From Methyloceanibacter sp. (lineage in GTDB: Bacteria; Pseudomonadota; Alphaproteobacteria; Rhizobiales; Methyloligellaceae): DNA of 34,170 nucleotides. Both the position numbers and the translations under genes were made by a program. Positions 19,108 to 28,084 of this stretch are shown one piece after another (the first letter of the stretch is position 1; each line of letters begins with the position of its first letter). Under the pieces are notes generated by a model that had not been told where the DNA came from, did no database searches, and saw nothing but the letters and a program-made list of their open reading frames with translations. The stretch lies in assembly GCA_014380485.1 (NCBI GenBank), contig JACMJU010000040.1:1-34170 (forward strand), written 5' to 3'.

Positions 19108-19782
19108 ATGACCCGCGACATCATCATCGCCCCCTCGATCCTCTCGGCCGACTTCGCCAAGCTCGGCGAAGAGGTGCGCGCCGTCGATCGCGCCGGCTGC
19201 GACTGGATCCATGTCGACGTCATGGACGGCCACTTCGTGCCGAACATCACCATCGGACCCGACGTGGTGAAGGCGCTGCGCCCGCATTCGAAGAAGCTGT
19301 TCGACGTGCATCTGATGATCGCGCCGTGCGATCCCTTTATCGAGCCGTTCGCGGCGGCGGGCGCCGACCTCATCACCGTTCATGCCGAGGCCGGACCCCA
19401 TCTCGACCGCTCGCTCCAGCTCATCAGGAGCCTTGGCAAGAAGGCCGGCGTCAGCATCACGCCATCGACGCACGAGAGCGCGATTGAACATGTGCTCGAC
19501 AAGATCGACCTCGTGCTGGTGATGACGGTGAACCCCGGCTTTGGCGGCCAGGCTTTTATTCCCGCTCAGCTCGACAAGATCAGGGCGATCCGCAAGCTGA
19601 TCGCCGCGCGGCCGATCCACCTCGAGGTGGATGGCGGCATCAACGCCGAGACGGCTCCGCTCGTGGTCGAGGCGGGCGCCAATGTGATCGTGGCGGGATC
19701 CGGCGTGTTCAAGGGCGGCACTTATGCCGACAATATCGCCGCCATCCGGGCCGCGGCCTTGCGCGCCCGCATCGCCGCCTGA
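19108..19782 (+). CDS. rpe: Ribulose-phosphate 3-epimerase
   Basis: [61 protein letters not shown] at 19108 with aaggagc RBS. Confidence 0.96.
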   Translation: MTRDIIIAPSILSADFAKLGEEVRAVDRAGCDWIHVDVMDGHFVPNITIGPDVVKALRPHSKKLFDVHLMIAPCDPFIEPFAAAGADLITVHAEAGPHLDRSLQLIRSLGKKAGVSITPSTHESAIEHVLDKIDLVLVMTVNPGFGGQAFIPAQLDKIRAIRKLIAARPIHLEVDGGINAETAPLVVEAGANVIVAGSGVFKGGTYADNIAAIRAAALRARIAA

Positions 19783-19905
19783 GCGCACAAATAACCGCCC
19801 GATTGACGCGAAAGTGATGGAGGCGGGCTTGCGGTGCGGTGATTATTCCGCAATTTGGCAGCATCCGAGGCGTGCGTCTGGTCGTGTCATTCAGGTAAGC
19901 GGTCC

Positions 19906-20640
19906 ATGGACGTCACCTATATCGGCGCGCTGATTGCCGGGGTGCTGAGCTTTCTCTCGCCCTGCGTGCTGCCGCTCGTGCCGCCTTACCTGTGCTTCCT
20001 CGGCGGCACGACCTTCGACCAGCTTACCGGCGAGGACGAAACGCCGTCCCATGTCTACACCACCGTCGTGTTGTCGTCGGTCGCCTTCGTGCTCGGCTTC
20101 ACCACCGTGTTCGTGATTCTCGGCGCGACCGCCACCGCCGCAGGCCAGCTTCTTGCCGCCAATCTTCCCCTGCTCAGCAAGATCGCGGGCGTGATCATCA
20201 TCATCGCCGGCTTGCACTTCCTTGGGATCATCCATCTGCCCATTCTGCATCGCGAGGCGCGTTATCACGCCGACGCGCGCCCTGCCGGCCTGATCGGCGC
20301 CTATGTCATCGGGCTTGCCTTCGCCTTCGGCTGGACGCCTTGTATCGGGCCCGTGCTCGGAGCAATTCTCGCCGTCGCCGCCGGCGAGGACTCGGTCGGC
20401 CAAGGGGTCAGCCTGCTCCTGGTCTATTCGCTTGGGCTCGGTATTCCCTTTATCCTCGCGGCGCTCGCCATCAAACCGTTCCTGCGGACCATGGCGCGGT
20501 TCCGGAGCCATCTGGGAACGGTCGAGAAAGTGCTCGGCGGCTTCCTCGTGCTGACCGGGATCCTCTTTCTCACCAATTCGATGACCCTGATCGCGACGTG
20601 GATGCTCGAAGTGTTTCCGGTGCTTGCGACCATCGGCTGA
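19906..20640 (+). CDS. ccdA: Cytochrome c biogenesis protein CcdA
   Basis: [42 protein letters not shown], six-TM DsbD-core signature. Confidence 0.93.
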   Translation: MDVTYIGALIAGVLSFLSPCVLPLVPPYLCFLGGTTFDQLTGEDETPSHVYTTVVLSSVAFVLGFTTVFVILGATATAAGQLLAANLPLLSKIAGVIIIIAGLHFLGIIHLPILHREARYHADARPAGLIGAYVIGLAFAFGWTPCIGPVLGAILAVAAGEDSVGQGVSLLLVYSLGLGIPFILAALAIKPFLRTMARFRSHLGTVEKVLGGFLVLTGILFLTNSMTLIATWMLEVFPVLATIG

Positions 20641-20679
20641 CCGGGCGCGCTCGCTTTTCGCCGTAGGCACCGGTAAGGA

Positions 20680-21510
20680 ATGGTCATGACCGCCATCGCT
20701 CTGACTATCGCCGGCTCCGATTCATCGGGCGGCGCCGGCATCCAGGCCGACCTCAAGACCTTCTCCGCGCTCGGCGTCTATGGGGCAAGCGCGATCACCG
20801 CGCTGACCGCTCAGAACACGCTTGGCGTCGATTCTGTCCATGCCGTCCCGGCGGACTTCATCCTCAAACAGATCGAGGCGGTGGCGCGGGATCTTAAGGT
20901 CGGCGCCATCAAGATCGGCATGTTGGCCACGGCCGCAATCATCGAGGCCGTCGCCGAAGGGCTCAAATCCTTTCCCGGCGTTCCGATCGTGCTCGATCCC
21001 GTGATGGTCGCAGCCTCGGGCGATGCCCTGCTCGATGAGGACGCGGTCGAAACCCTTCGCGCCATCCTCGTTCCTTGCGCGGACCTGGTGACGCCGAACC
21101 TCCCCGAGGCGGCCAAGCTTCTCGGTGGCGGTCAGGCCAAAAACGAGCGCGAAATGTCGGCGCAGGCCGGCGCGCTTAGGCGCCTCGGAGCGAAGGCCGT
21201 GTTGATCAAAGGCGGCCATGCCGACGGGGAAAATTCCATCGATATCCTCCTCGATGCGGAGGGTGAGTTGCGGCTTGAGGCACCGCGGATAAGGACCCGC
21301 AATACCCATGGCACCGGCTGCACCTTGTCATCGGCCATTGCGGCCGGGCTTGCCAAAGGCGCTTCGCTCCGCGAGGCGGTCGTCGCAGCCAAGGCCTATG
21401 TCACGGCGGCGATTGAAGCTGCCGATGAGCTTCGCATCGGCAAGGGCAGGGGCCCTGTGCACCATTTCCAAGCGCTATGGCCGCGCCCGGCGAAAAGTAA
21501 GGGCCGGTAA
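20680..21510 (+). CDS. thiD: Hydroxymethylpyrimidine/phosphomethylpyrimidine kinase
   Basis: [61 protein letters not shown]. Confidence 0.95.
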   Translation: MVMTAIALTIAGSDSSGGAGIQADLKTFSALGVYGASAITALTAQNTLGVDSVHAVPADFILKQIEAVARDLKVGAIKIGMLATAAIIEAVAEGLKSFPGVPIVLDPVMVAASGDALLDEDAVETLRAILVPCADLVTPNLPEAAKLLGGGQAKNEREMSAQAGALRRLGAKAVLIKGGHADGENSIDILLDAEGELRLEAPRIRTRNTHGTGCTLSSAIAAGLAKGASLREAVVAAKAYVTAAIEAADELRIGKGRGPVHHFQALWPRPAKSKGR

Positions 21511-22356
21511 CTAAGCCTCCGCCACGACTTTGAGCCGCTGCTCGCCGAGGCCGGAGATGCTTGCGCGAATTTCGTCGCCGGGCTTTAGGAACACGCGCGG
21601 GTTCCGCGCCATGCCGACGCCTGGTGGCGTGCCCGTGGTGATGACGTCGCCCGGCACGAGCGTCATGTACTTGCTGATATAGCTCACGAGCGCGGCCACT
21701 CCGAAGATCATGGTCGCGGTCGATCCGGTCTGCATGCGTGCGCCGTTGAGATCGAGCGCGAGATCGAGCTTCTGCGGGTCGGGGATCTCGTCGGCGGTGA
21801 CGAGAAAGGGGCCGAGCGGTCCGAAGGAATCGTGGCTCTTGGCCTTGATCCATTCGCCAGGGCCGCCCTTCTGGAGGCTGCGTTCGGAGATGTCGTTGCA
21901 AATCGCGTAGCCGGCGACATGGTCGAGGGCATCGGCCTCGGCAACGTTCTTGGCGCGGGTCCCGATCACCACCGCCAATTCGACCTCGAAATCCATGCGA
22001 TCGAAGCCAGGCGGCGCAAGGACGGGATCGTTAGGACCCGAAACGCAGGAGCTCGCCTTGGCGAACACGATTGGGACCTCTGGGATCGGCATGCCGGTTT
22101 CTTCGGCATGGTCCCGATAGTTCAGCCCAATTCCCAGGAATTTCGGCACGACCCCCACGGGCGGCCCGAGACGAGGGGCGCCTTTAACCAACGGCAACGC
22201 CGCGAGGTTGAGGCGCTTGATCCGATCGAGGCTTTCCCGCCCGAGCGCGGTCCCGGCAAAATCCGCGACCACCCCGGAGAGGTCGCGGATCGCGCCGCTT
22301 GCATCGAGAATGCCTGGTTTTTCCTGCCCGACCGCGCCAAATCGTAAGAGCTTCAT
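21511..22356 (-). CDS. Fumarylacetoacetate hydrolase (FAH) family protein
   Basis: Start chosen at MKLLRFG; GIGLNYRDHAEETGMPIPEVPIVFAKASSCVSGPNDPV, DFEVELAVVIGTRAKNV, TGTPPGVGMARNP. Confidence 0.92.
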   Translation of the reverse strand: MKLLRFGAVGQEKPGILDASGAIRDLSGVVADFAGTALGRESLDRIKRLNLAALPLVKGAPRLGPPVGVVPKFLGIGLNYRDHAEETGMPIPEVPIVFAKASSCVSGPNDPVLAPPGFDRMDFEVELAVVIGTRAKNVAEADALDHVAGYAICNDISERSLQKGGPGEWIKAKSHDSFGPLGPFLVTADEIPDPQKLDLALDLNGARMQTGSTATMIFGVAALVSYISKYMTLVPGDVITTGTPPGVGMARNPRVFLKPGDEIRASISGLGEQRLKVVAEA

Positions 22357-22639
22357 CCGATCTTCCCTGGTTCGGGTTTTTTGCATGATGCACGCGCGCT
22401 TGCGCGGCGGCAACTTCGTGGCCTGGCTTGGCGCTCGGAGGGGCTTCGTTTTCAGTGAAATCAATCAGAGGGATAGTGTGGCCTCGAGGTTGGAAACGAA
22501 TCGTCGCGCCATGCGGTGTCGGAGGCGATGACGGTGCGTTGCCGAACGGCAACAAGAGGCGGCAAAGTTTATTCCCGCAAATGGCGATTTAGACCTTTCG
22601 GAGCGCTTCCCCCGAGGTTCGATCCGGCCGCGGCGCAGC

Positions 22640-22962
22640 CGCCCGGAGATCAAGTAACATATTGATATTACTATAAATTCACGCCTTCTCTTCGACCGTC
22701 TGGCAATTGTACAACAGTGCTCGCGCGTTTTCTATTCCCCCCTCGTCACGAGGTTGATGCCTGAAGCAGGCGCGGCTAGCCTTGCGTCACAAATGGGGGA
22801 CGGGGCTGGGGGGCCTAGTCACTACCGAACGCAGAGGGAAATCTAAGGCTCAGGAACACAATGGGGGGGCGAGCCGAAGCCCGCTGTTAAAGGCAACGCC
22901 TTTAGAGCTCGGCTCGTTTCGCAGGGAAGACCGGCCCGGCGCTGTCCGGGCCGGTTCTTTTT
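22640..22962 (+). ncRNA. Candidate structured non-coding RNA ending in intrinsic terminator (5' end uncertain)
   Basis: No convincing ORF; hairpins cctcg-tca-cgagg (22740 region), cgagccga...tcggctcg enclosing taaaggc-aac-gccttta (22870..22916), then GC-rich terminator. Confidence 0.5.
22930..22962 (+). terminator. Rho-independent terminator
   Basis: accggcccgg (22930..22939) / cgctgt / ccgggccggt (22946..22955) followed by tcttttttg. Confidence 0.85.
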
Positions 22963-22964
22963 TG

Positions 22965-23837
22965 CTAGAGGCCAAGCTGCGCCAGCGTTCGATCGATCCC
23001 CGCGAGATAGCCTGAACCAAACAGCCTGACATGCACGAGAAGCGGGTAGAGGTTGTAGAGCCTCGAACGGACCTCTTGGAAGCCGGGCTCCAGCTTCATC
23101 CGTCCTTCGTAGGCCTCGAAGAACGGCTCTCCGAACGTGCCGAACAGGGTGGTGAAGGCGAGTTCGATCTCGGGATGCCCGCAATAGATGGCGGGGTCGA
23201 CAAAGCCCGCGATCCTGCCGCCCCGCACCAGCACGTTCCCGGTCCATAGGTCGCCATGTAACAGGCTCGGGAAGGCCGGCTCGACGAGGTAATCGCCGAT
23301 CCGCTCGGCTAGGCGCTCGATGCGGTGACGCATGGAGGCGGGCAGCGAACCCTCAAGCTCCGCCTGATCGGCCATGAAGAGAAGGCGATGGTCCCGGAAG
23401 AAAGGCACCCAGCGCCGCGACCTCGGATTGGGCTGAGCGAGCGGACCGATCAGCGTATCGCGCTCATAGCCGCACCATTCGTGCGGGGCCGCATGGAGGT
23501 TGGCAATGAGCTCGCCCGCATGCCGTTCGGCGCTCGGGGTGATCGCGCTGCCATCGGTTTCGATGAAATCCATCACCAGGAGGTCAGGCTCGGTGTGATG
23601 CACTTTGGGGACCGGAAGGTCCGAGTGGCGCGCAAGCTCGCCGAGCATGTAGGCCTCGAGCGCGAGATTGGAGGGGCGACCGTGGTTTCCCGCCCGCGCC
23701 TTGACCGCTAACCGCCTCCCATCGGCAAGCCGAACCTCAAGTCCCACGAGACCGAACCCGACCGTCATCGGCCGCACATCGACCACGGCGGAGCCAAGCA
23801 CGCGTGCGAGACGTGTTGTGAGTTCGTCCTGCTCCAT
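22965..23837 (-). CDS. Fructosamine-kinase-family protein (FN3K/YniA-like)
   Basis: Start at MEQDELTTRLARVLG; LLHGDLWTGNVLV, FVDPAIYCGHPEIELAFTTLFG typical of the family. Confidence 0.88.
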   Translation of the reverse strand: MEQDELTTRLARVLGSAVVDVRPMTVGFGLVGLEVRLADGRRLAVKARAGNHGRPSNLALEAYMLGELARHSDLPVPKVHHTEPDLLVMDFIETDGSAITPSAERHAGELIANLHAAPHEWCGYERDTLIGPLAQPNPRSRRWVPFFRDHRLLFMADQAELEGSLPASMRHRIERLAERIGDYLVEPAFPSLLHGDLWTGNVLVRGGRIAGFVDPAIYCGHPEIELAFTTLFGTFGEPFFEAYEGRMKLEPGFQEVRSRLYNLYPLLVHVRLFGSGYLAGIDRTLAQLGL

Positions 23838-23932
23838 GCTTCCGCTCTTAACCCTGTCCGCCAATGTCACAAGCCTGAAACAAACGCACGGTAACTCCGC
23901 ACGCATCGTGTTGAAGATGCGGGGAAGACGAC

Positions 23933-24736
23933 GTGCAGCTTGAGCCGGGGATGAGGCGCTATCGCGCAATCTTCATCTCGGATCTGCATTTGGGCACCAG
24001 GGCCTGCCAGGCCGAGGCCTTCATCGACTTCCTGCGCTGCCACGAAGCCTCTCAATTCTACTTGATCGGCGACATTATCGACTTCTGGCGCATCAAGCGC
24101 GGCATCTACTGGCCGCAATCCCACAACGACGTCCTGCAAAAACTGCTGCGCAAGGCGCGCAAGGGGACGGAGCTTATCTACATTCCCGGCAATCACGATG
24201 AAGCGATGCGCGATTATTGCGGGTCGCGGTTCGGGGGCATCACCATCCAACGCAAGGCGGTCCATGAGGGAGCCGACGGGCGCCGCTATCTCATCATGCA
24301 CGGCGATGAATTCGACGTCGTTGTCCGCTACGCCAAATGGCTCGCGTTGTTCGGCGATTGGAGTTACGCGCTTGCGCTGTGGGCCAACACCCATTTCAAC
24401 GCCGTTCGCCGCTGGCTGGGCATGCCCTACTGGTCGCTCTCGGCCTATCTCAAGCACAGGGTCAAGCGCGCGGTGAACTATATCGGCGAGTTCGAAGCGG
24501 CGCTCGCTCAGGAGGCCCGCCGTCACGGCGCCCAAGGGGTGATCTGCGGACATATTCACCATGCCGCCATGCGCCAAGTCGGCGAAATCGTCTATGTCAA
24601 CACCGGCGATTGGGTCGAAAGCCGCACGGCTGTCGCCGAGACCGAGGAGGGGGCTTTCGAAATCATTCGGTGGGGACACCCCCGGGGCATATCCATGTCC
24701 GCATCCCGGGTCGAGGAGCTCGAGGCTGCCGCCTGA
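23933..24736 (+). CDS. plcP: PlcP-like metallophosphoesterase (UDP-2,3-diacylglucosamine diphosphatase superfamily)
   Basis: FISDLHLGTRACQAEAFIDFLRCHEASQFYLIGDIIDFWRIKRGIYWPQSHNDVLQKLLRKARKGTELIYIPGNHDE; GHIHHA; directly followed by a GT4 gene. Confidence 0.8.
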   Translation: MQLEPGMRRYRAIFISDLHLGTRACQAEAFIDFLRCHEASQFYLIGDIIDFWRIKRGIYWPQSHNDVLQKLLRKARKGTELIYIPGNHDEAMRDYCGSRFGGITIQRKAVHEGADGRRYLIMHGDEFDVVVRYAKWLALFGDWSYALALWANTHFNAVRRWLGMPYWSLSAYLKHRVKRAVNYIGEFEAALAQEARRHGAQGVICGHIHHAAMRQVGEIVYVNTGDWVESRTAVAETEEGAFEIIRWGHPRGISMSASRVEELEAAA

Positions 24737-25887
24737 TGCGGGTCCTGGTCGCAACCGATGCCTGGCACCCCCAGGTGAATGGGGTGGTGCGTACCTACGA
24801 ACGGCTTGCCTTGGAGGCGCCCTCGTTCGGTTTCGAGGTTTGCTTCCTCGCGCCCCCCCATTTCCGTACGCTCCCTTTGCCGACTTATCCCGAGATCAGA
24901 CTGGCGCTCGCCGGTCCGCGCGCGATCGCCGGCCATATCGAGGCGGCGCGCCCCGACTTTATCCATATTGCCACGGAGGGACCGATCGGCTTCATGACGC
25001 GGCGCTATTGCCGGAAGACGAAGTGGCCGTTCACCACGAGCTACCACACCCGCTTTCCCGAATATGTTTCTGCCCGCCTGCCCGTGCCCGAGGGCTGGTG
25101 CTATGCCTTGCAACGGCGGTTCCACAACGGCGCGGCCGGGACTTTCGTCGCCACGCCGTCGCTCGCGACCGAACTTGAGGCCCGCGGCTTTACGCGATTG
25201 ATGCCGTGGTCGCGCGGTGTAGATACCGAATTGTTCAAGCCCAGAAATGTCAGGCAGTTCGGCCCGCCCCCGGTCTTCCTCTATGTCGGCCGCATTGCGG
25301 TCGAAAAGAACGTCAGGGCCTTTCTCGATCTCGACCTTCCCGGTCGCAAGGTCGTGGTGGGCGGCGGACCGCAGGCGGCAGAGCTCGCGCGTCTCTATCC
25401 GGATGTGCTGTTCGCCGGACCGCGTGACGGCGAGGCGCTGGCGGAAGCCTACGCCTCGGCCGACGCGTTCGTCTTTCCGAGCCTTACCGATACGTTCGGT
25501 CTCGTGCTGCTCGAAGCGCTGGCTGCGGGCTTGCCCGTAGCCGCGTATCCGACGACCGGACCGATCGATGTCATCACCGACAAGCGGGCAGGTGTGCTGG
25601 ACAACGATCTGAGAGCGGCGGCGCTGAAGGCTCTCGAGCTCGACCGCGAGGCGGCGAGGGCGCATGCGCTTCGATTCAGTTGGGAAAATTCGGCGCGCCA
25701 GTTCTTCGACAACGTGCTGGCGGCGCATCATTTGGGACTGCCGGCCAAGCGGGGCCGCCGCCGCCGTTGGCGGCAGCCCCTAGCAGCAAAGAAAACGGCC
25801 CGGTTGGGGGGAACCGGGCCGTTTTACTCTCATGCGTCAGTTTGGGGGACGCTTTGGGGGAACTCGCGTCTTCTTAAAGATGGTTAG
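24736..25887 (+). CDS. GT4-family glycosyltransferase (Agt-like, putative glycolipid synthase)
   Basis: ATG 24736 (TGATG overlap with plcP-like gene); VATDAWHPQVNGVVRTYERL, FTTSYHTRFPEY, FLYVGRIAVEKNVRAFLDLD, FPSLTDTFGLVLLEALAAGLPVAAYPTTGP. Confidence 0.88.
   Translation: MRVLVATDAWHPQVNGVVRTYERLALEAPSFGFEVCFLAPPHFRTLPLPTYPEIRLALAGPRAIAGHIEAARPDFIHIATEGPIGFMTRRYCRKTKWPFTTSYHTRFPEYVSARLPVPEGWCYALQRRFHNGAAGTFVATPSLATELEARGFTRLMPWSRGVDTELFKPRNVRQFGPPPVFLYVGRIAVEKNVRAFLDLDLPGRKVVVGGGPQAAELARLYPDVLFAGPRDGEALAEAYASADAFVFPSLTDTFGLVLLEALAAGLPVAAYPTTGPIDVITDKRAGVLDNDLRAAALKALELDREAARAHALRFSWENSARQFFDNVLAAHHLGLPAKRGRRRRWRQPLAAKKTARLGGTGPFYSHASVWGTLWGNSRLLKDG
25751..25780 (+). other. GC-rich inverted repeat within the 3' end of the glycosyltransferase ORF
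   Basis: ggggccgccgcc / gccgtt / ggcggcagcccc, 12-bp stem with one mismatch. Confidence 0.7.
25792..25825. terminator. Bidirectional Rho-independent terminator located inside the annotated glycosyltransferase ORF
   Basis: aaaacggcccggtt / gggggg / aaccgggccgtttt: 14-bp perfect stem, 6-nt loop, A and T tracts. Confidence 0.85.
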
Positions 25888-25934
25888 CGATCCCGCCGGT
25901 TTCAAGAGGGCGGACCAGGGTCGCTCTTTTGTTT
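25886..25934 (+). terminator. Second candidate terminator-like stem-loop
   Basis: agcga(t)ccc ... gggtcgct with inner ccgcc/ggcgg potential, followed by cttttgttt. Confidence 0.5.
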
Positions 25935-25967
25935 CTTAAGTTGTTGATATAAAGGACGAAAATAATC

Positions 25968-26708
25968 CTAACCGAATAGCGCCGCGCGCTTGATGGAGCT
26001 TGCCGCGGCGAGCGTCAAAGGCTCGGGCGCGAACGCCTCGCCGGCCGCGGCGATCGAGGCAAGCGCCGCCGATGCGAGTATGCCGGCGCCCTCTCGAAGG
26101 GCTGCTGCTTCAAGGGCTGCTGCTTCAGGGCCCGCTTGTGAGGCCGCGTCCTGCTTCGCGGCGATATTGTCCACGCCCAAAATCTCCGTCATTGCGTTGA
26201 TCCGCTCCTCGATGAGACCGAGCGCCTCGGCCACTCTCTGCGACTGTTGGCCGGTAATGTCGTGGACCGCGCAGGCGGCGGTGATGTCGGTGGCACGCCG
26301 GTCGATCATGTCGCACAGCGCGATGTCTGCGCCTCTCGCGTGCAGCATCCAGGCCGCCTCTTGGATATCTTCCGCGGCCTCGACAATGTCGAAATTTGCC
26401 TTCGCGATCGCTGCAGCGATGCGGTCCAGCCCTTCCGTGGCGGTGATGAGGTGCTCGTCGAAAGCGCTGCTGGAAACCGTCTTTCGCGCTGCCGGCCTTA
26501 GCACCGCATTTTCAACCCTGCCGATCGCCCCGAGCAGCATGTCGGTCTCGGCGCTGCGATTTCGGCGGACATGTTCGGCGAGGAACCAGCGTCCACGCGG
26601 CGTGGACCGAAGCAGAGACTCAAGCGCCGCATAGATCTCGGCAAGACGCGGCCTGCGCGGTGCGTGGCGCGACAATGAGCTTGTGCCGTCTGGGGCGCGG
26701 TCCGGCAT
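25968..26708 (-). CDS. CheZ-like hypothetical protein
   Basis: LAEIYAALESLLRSTPRGRWFLAEHVRRN; AACAVHDITGQQSQRVAEALGLIEERI resembles the CheZ DITGQ active-site segment; start chosen at MPDRAPDG. Confidence 0.55.
   Translation of the reverse strand: MPDRAPDGTSSLSRHAPRRPRLAEIYAALESLLRSTPRGRWFLAEHVRRNRSAETDMLLGAIGRVENAVLRPAARKTVSSSAFDEHLITATEGLDRIAAAIAKANFDIVEAAEDIQEAAWMLHARGADIALCDMIDRRATDITAACAVHDITGQQSQRVAEALGLIEERINAMTEILGVDNIAAKQDAASQAGPEAAALEAAALREGAGILASAALASIAAAGEAFAPEPLTLAAASSIKRAALFG
26098..26127. repeat. Perfect 15-bp tandem duplication (agggctgctgcttca x2)
   Basis: 26098..26112 identical to 26113..26127; in-frame 5-aa duplication in the CheZ-like ORF. Confidence 0.9.
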
Positions 26709-26782
26709 AAGGTACGAAACTAGCGCGATTCGGGGTAGCCGGCCGAGCGCACAGGATAGGAACCGAGGCTTCGTCAACCGCC

Positions 26783-28018
26783 ATGGAGAGACTGCAGCCG
26801 CCGCCCGGTTCGGGCCGCTCCTTCGCCTGGCGGCTCGGCTTCCTTTACGCCGCGCTGTTCCTCGTGGTGGGCTGCTATCTCCCTTATCTGCCGATTTGGC
26901 TTGATTGGCGCAGCCTCGACGCCGACGAAATCGCGGTGCTTCTCGCTGCCCCGCTTTTCACCCGCATCGTGTTTACGCCTCTCATCAGCTTCGCCGCCGA
27001 CCTTGTAGGGGGCCGCCGGACCATCGTCATCGCGCTCGCTTGGGGCTCGCTTCTGTCCTTCCTCCTGCTCTGGGCCGCGAGCGGGTTCTGGCAGATGCTG
27101 CTTGCCACCGTCCTGCTTGCGATCAACTGGACGACGATCATGCCCCTGATCGAGACCGTCTCGGTCGGCTTCATCCGCACCGGCGCGCTCGATTATGGAA
27201 GAGTGAGGCTGTGGGGCTCGCTGAGCTTCATCGCTGCGAGCCTCGGTTCAGGTGTCGTCATCGGCAGGGTTGGGCCGCAGGTGGTGCTGCCGCTCCTCGT
27301 CGCGGCGACGACGCTGCTCGTCCTCGGCGCTCATCTTTTGCCGCGCGAGCTCGGCGATCGCGGTCGCACGACCCCGGCTGTATTGCGCAGCCTCAAGCTC
27401 GCCGATGCTATCGGCCTTGCGCGCGCGCCGCTCTTTCTTCTGTTTCTCCTTGCCGCCAGCCTCATCCAGGCAAGCCACGCCCTCTATTACAGCTTCGGCA
27501 CGCTGAATTGGCGTGCGCAAGGCATTCCTGACGGCGCGATCGGCGTCCTATGGTCGGTGGGCGTGATCGCCGAGGTCGCGCTCTTCGCGGTCTCGGGCCG
27601 GGTCATCGCCTATTGCGGAACGGCGCGGCTACTCATGCTTGCCGGGCTCGCGGCGACTTTGCGCTGGGGGGTCATGGCCATCGACCCGCCGCTCTGGATC
27701 ATTGGTTCGCTCCAGACGCTTCACGCCATGAGCTTCGGCGCCGCCCATCTCGCCGCCATCCATTTCCTCACCCACGCGATCCCTGAGAATCGTGCCGCCA
27801 CGGCGCAAGGACTTTATGCCGCCGTGGTCGCGGGGCTCGTGCTCGGCGTTGTCACCGTCGCCTCCGGTCCTCTCTACGAGAGCTTCGCCGGCGGAGCTTA
27901 TGCCGTCATGGCGGTGCTTGCCCTGCTCGGGGCGGCCGGCGCTTATCGCCTGACGGAGCTCTGGGGCGGCGGGCCGGTTGTCGCCCCTGGCCTCGCCAAG
28001 GTGGCAAGCGAGGCCTAG
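26783..28018 (+). CDS. MFS transporter (phenylpropionate/HcaT-like MFS_1_like family)
   Basis: 12-TM pattern; FLVVGCYLPYLPIWLDWRSLDADEIAVLLAAPLFTRIVFTPLISFAADLVGGRR, GRVRLWGSLSFIAAS. Confidence 0.88.
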   Translation: MERLQPPPGSGRSFAWRLGFLYAALFLVVGCYLPYLPIWLDWRSLDADEIAVLLAAPLFTRIVFTPLISFAADLVGGRRTIVIALAWGSLLSFLLLWAASGFWQMLLATVLLAINWTTIMPLIETVSVGFIRTGALDYGRVRLWGSLSFIAASLGSGVVIGRVGPQVVLPLLVAATTLLVLGAHLLPRELGDRGRTTPAVLRSLKLADAIGLARAPLFLLFLLAASLIQASHALYYSFGTLNWRAQGIPDGAIGVLWSVGVIAEVALFAVSGRVIAYCGTARLLMLAGLAATLRWGVMAIDPPLWIIGSLQTLHAMSFGAAHLAAIHFLTHAIPENRAATAQGLYAAVVAGLVLGVVTVASGPLYESFAGGAYAVMAVLALLGAAGAYRLTELWGGGPVVAPGLAKVASEA

Positions 28019-28084
28019 GCCAGGCTCAAAAGCTCTCCGATAGCCCGTAGCTCCAACGAGGCGCCCTTGGCGAAGGTCATCTTC

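Noticed and set aside
19891-20670. 259-aa minus-strand ORF opposite ccdA
   Set aside because: Highly charged antisense reading of a membrane protein gene; ccdA is clear.
22640-22962. tmRNA, SRP RNA or RNase P RNA as identity of the ncRNA candidate
   Set aside because: No tag-peptide reading frame, no GGTTCGAATCC/CCA acceptor pieces, no GGTCAGG..GGAAGGAAGCAGCC and no GAGGAAAGTCC motif seen.
22782-23015. 77-aa + strand ORF
   Set aside because: Runs through the terminator hairpin and into the antisense of the fructosamine-kinase-like gene; low-complexity content.
23867-24754. 295-aa minus-strand ORF opposite the plcP-like gene
   Set aside because: Antisense shadow of a conserved metallophosphoesterase; no motif.
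24592-25731. 379-aa minus-strand ORF opposite the glycosyltransferase
   Set aside because: Arg/Glu/His/Gly-rich composition typical of antisense shadow ORFs in high-GC DNA; no recognisable domain.
24337-25887. 516-aa ORF with the glycosyltransferase
   Set aside because: N-terminal part overlaps the plcP-like gene out of frame; real start is ATG 24736.
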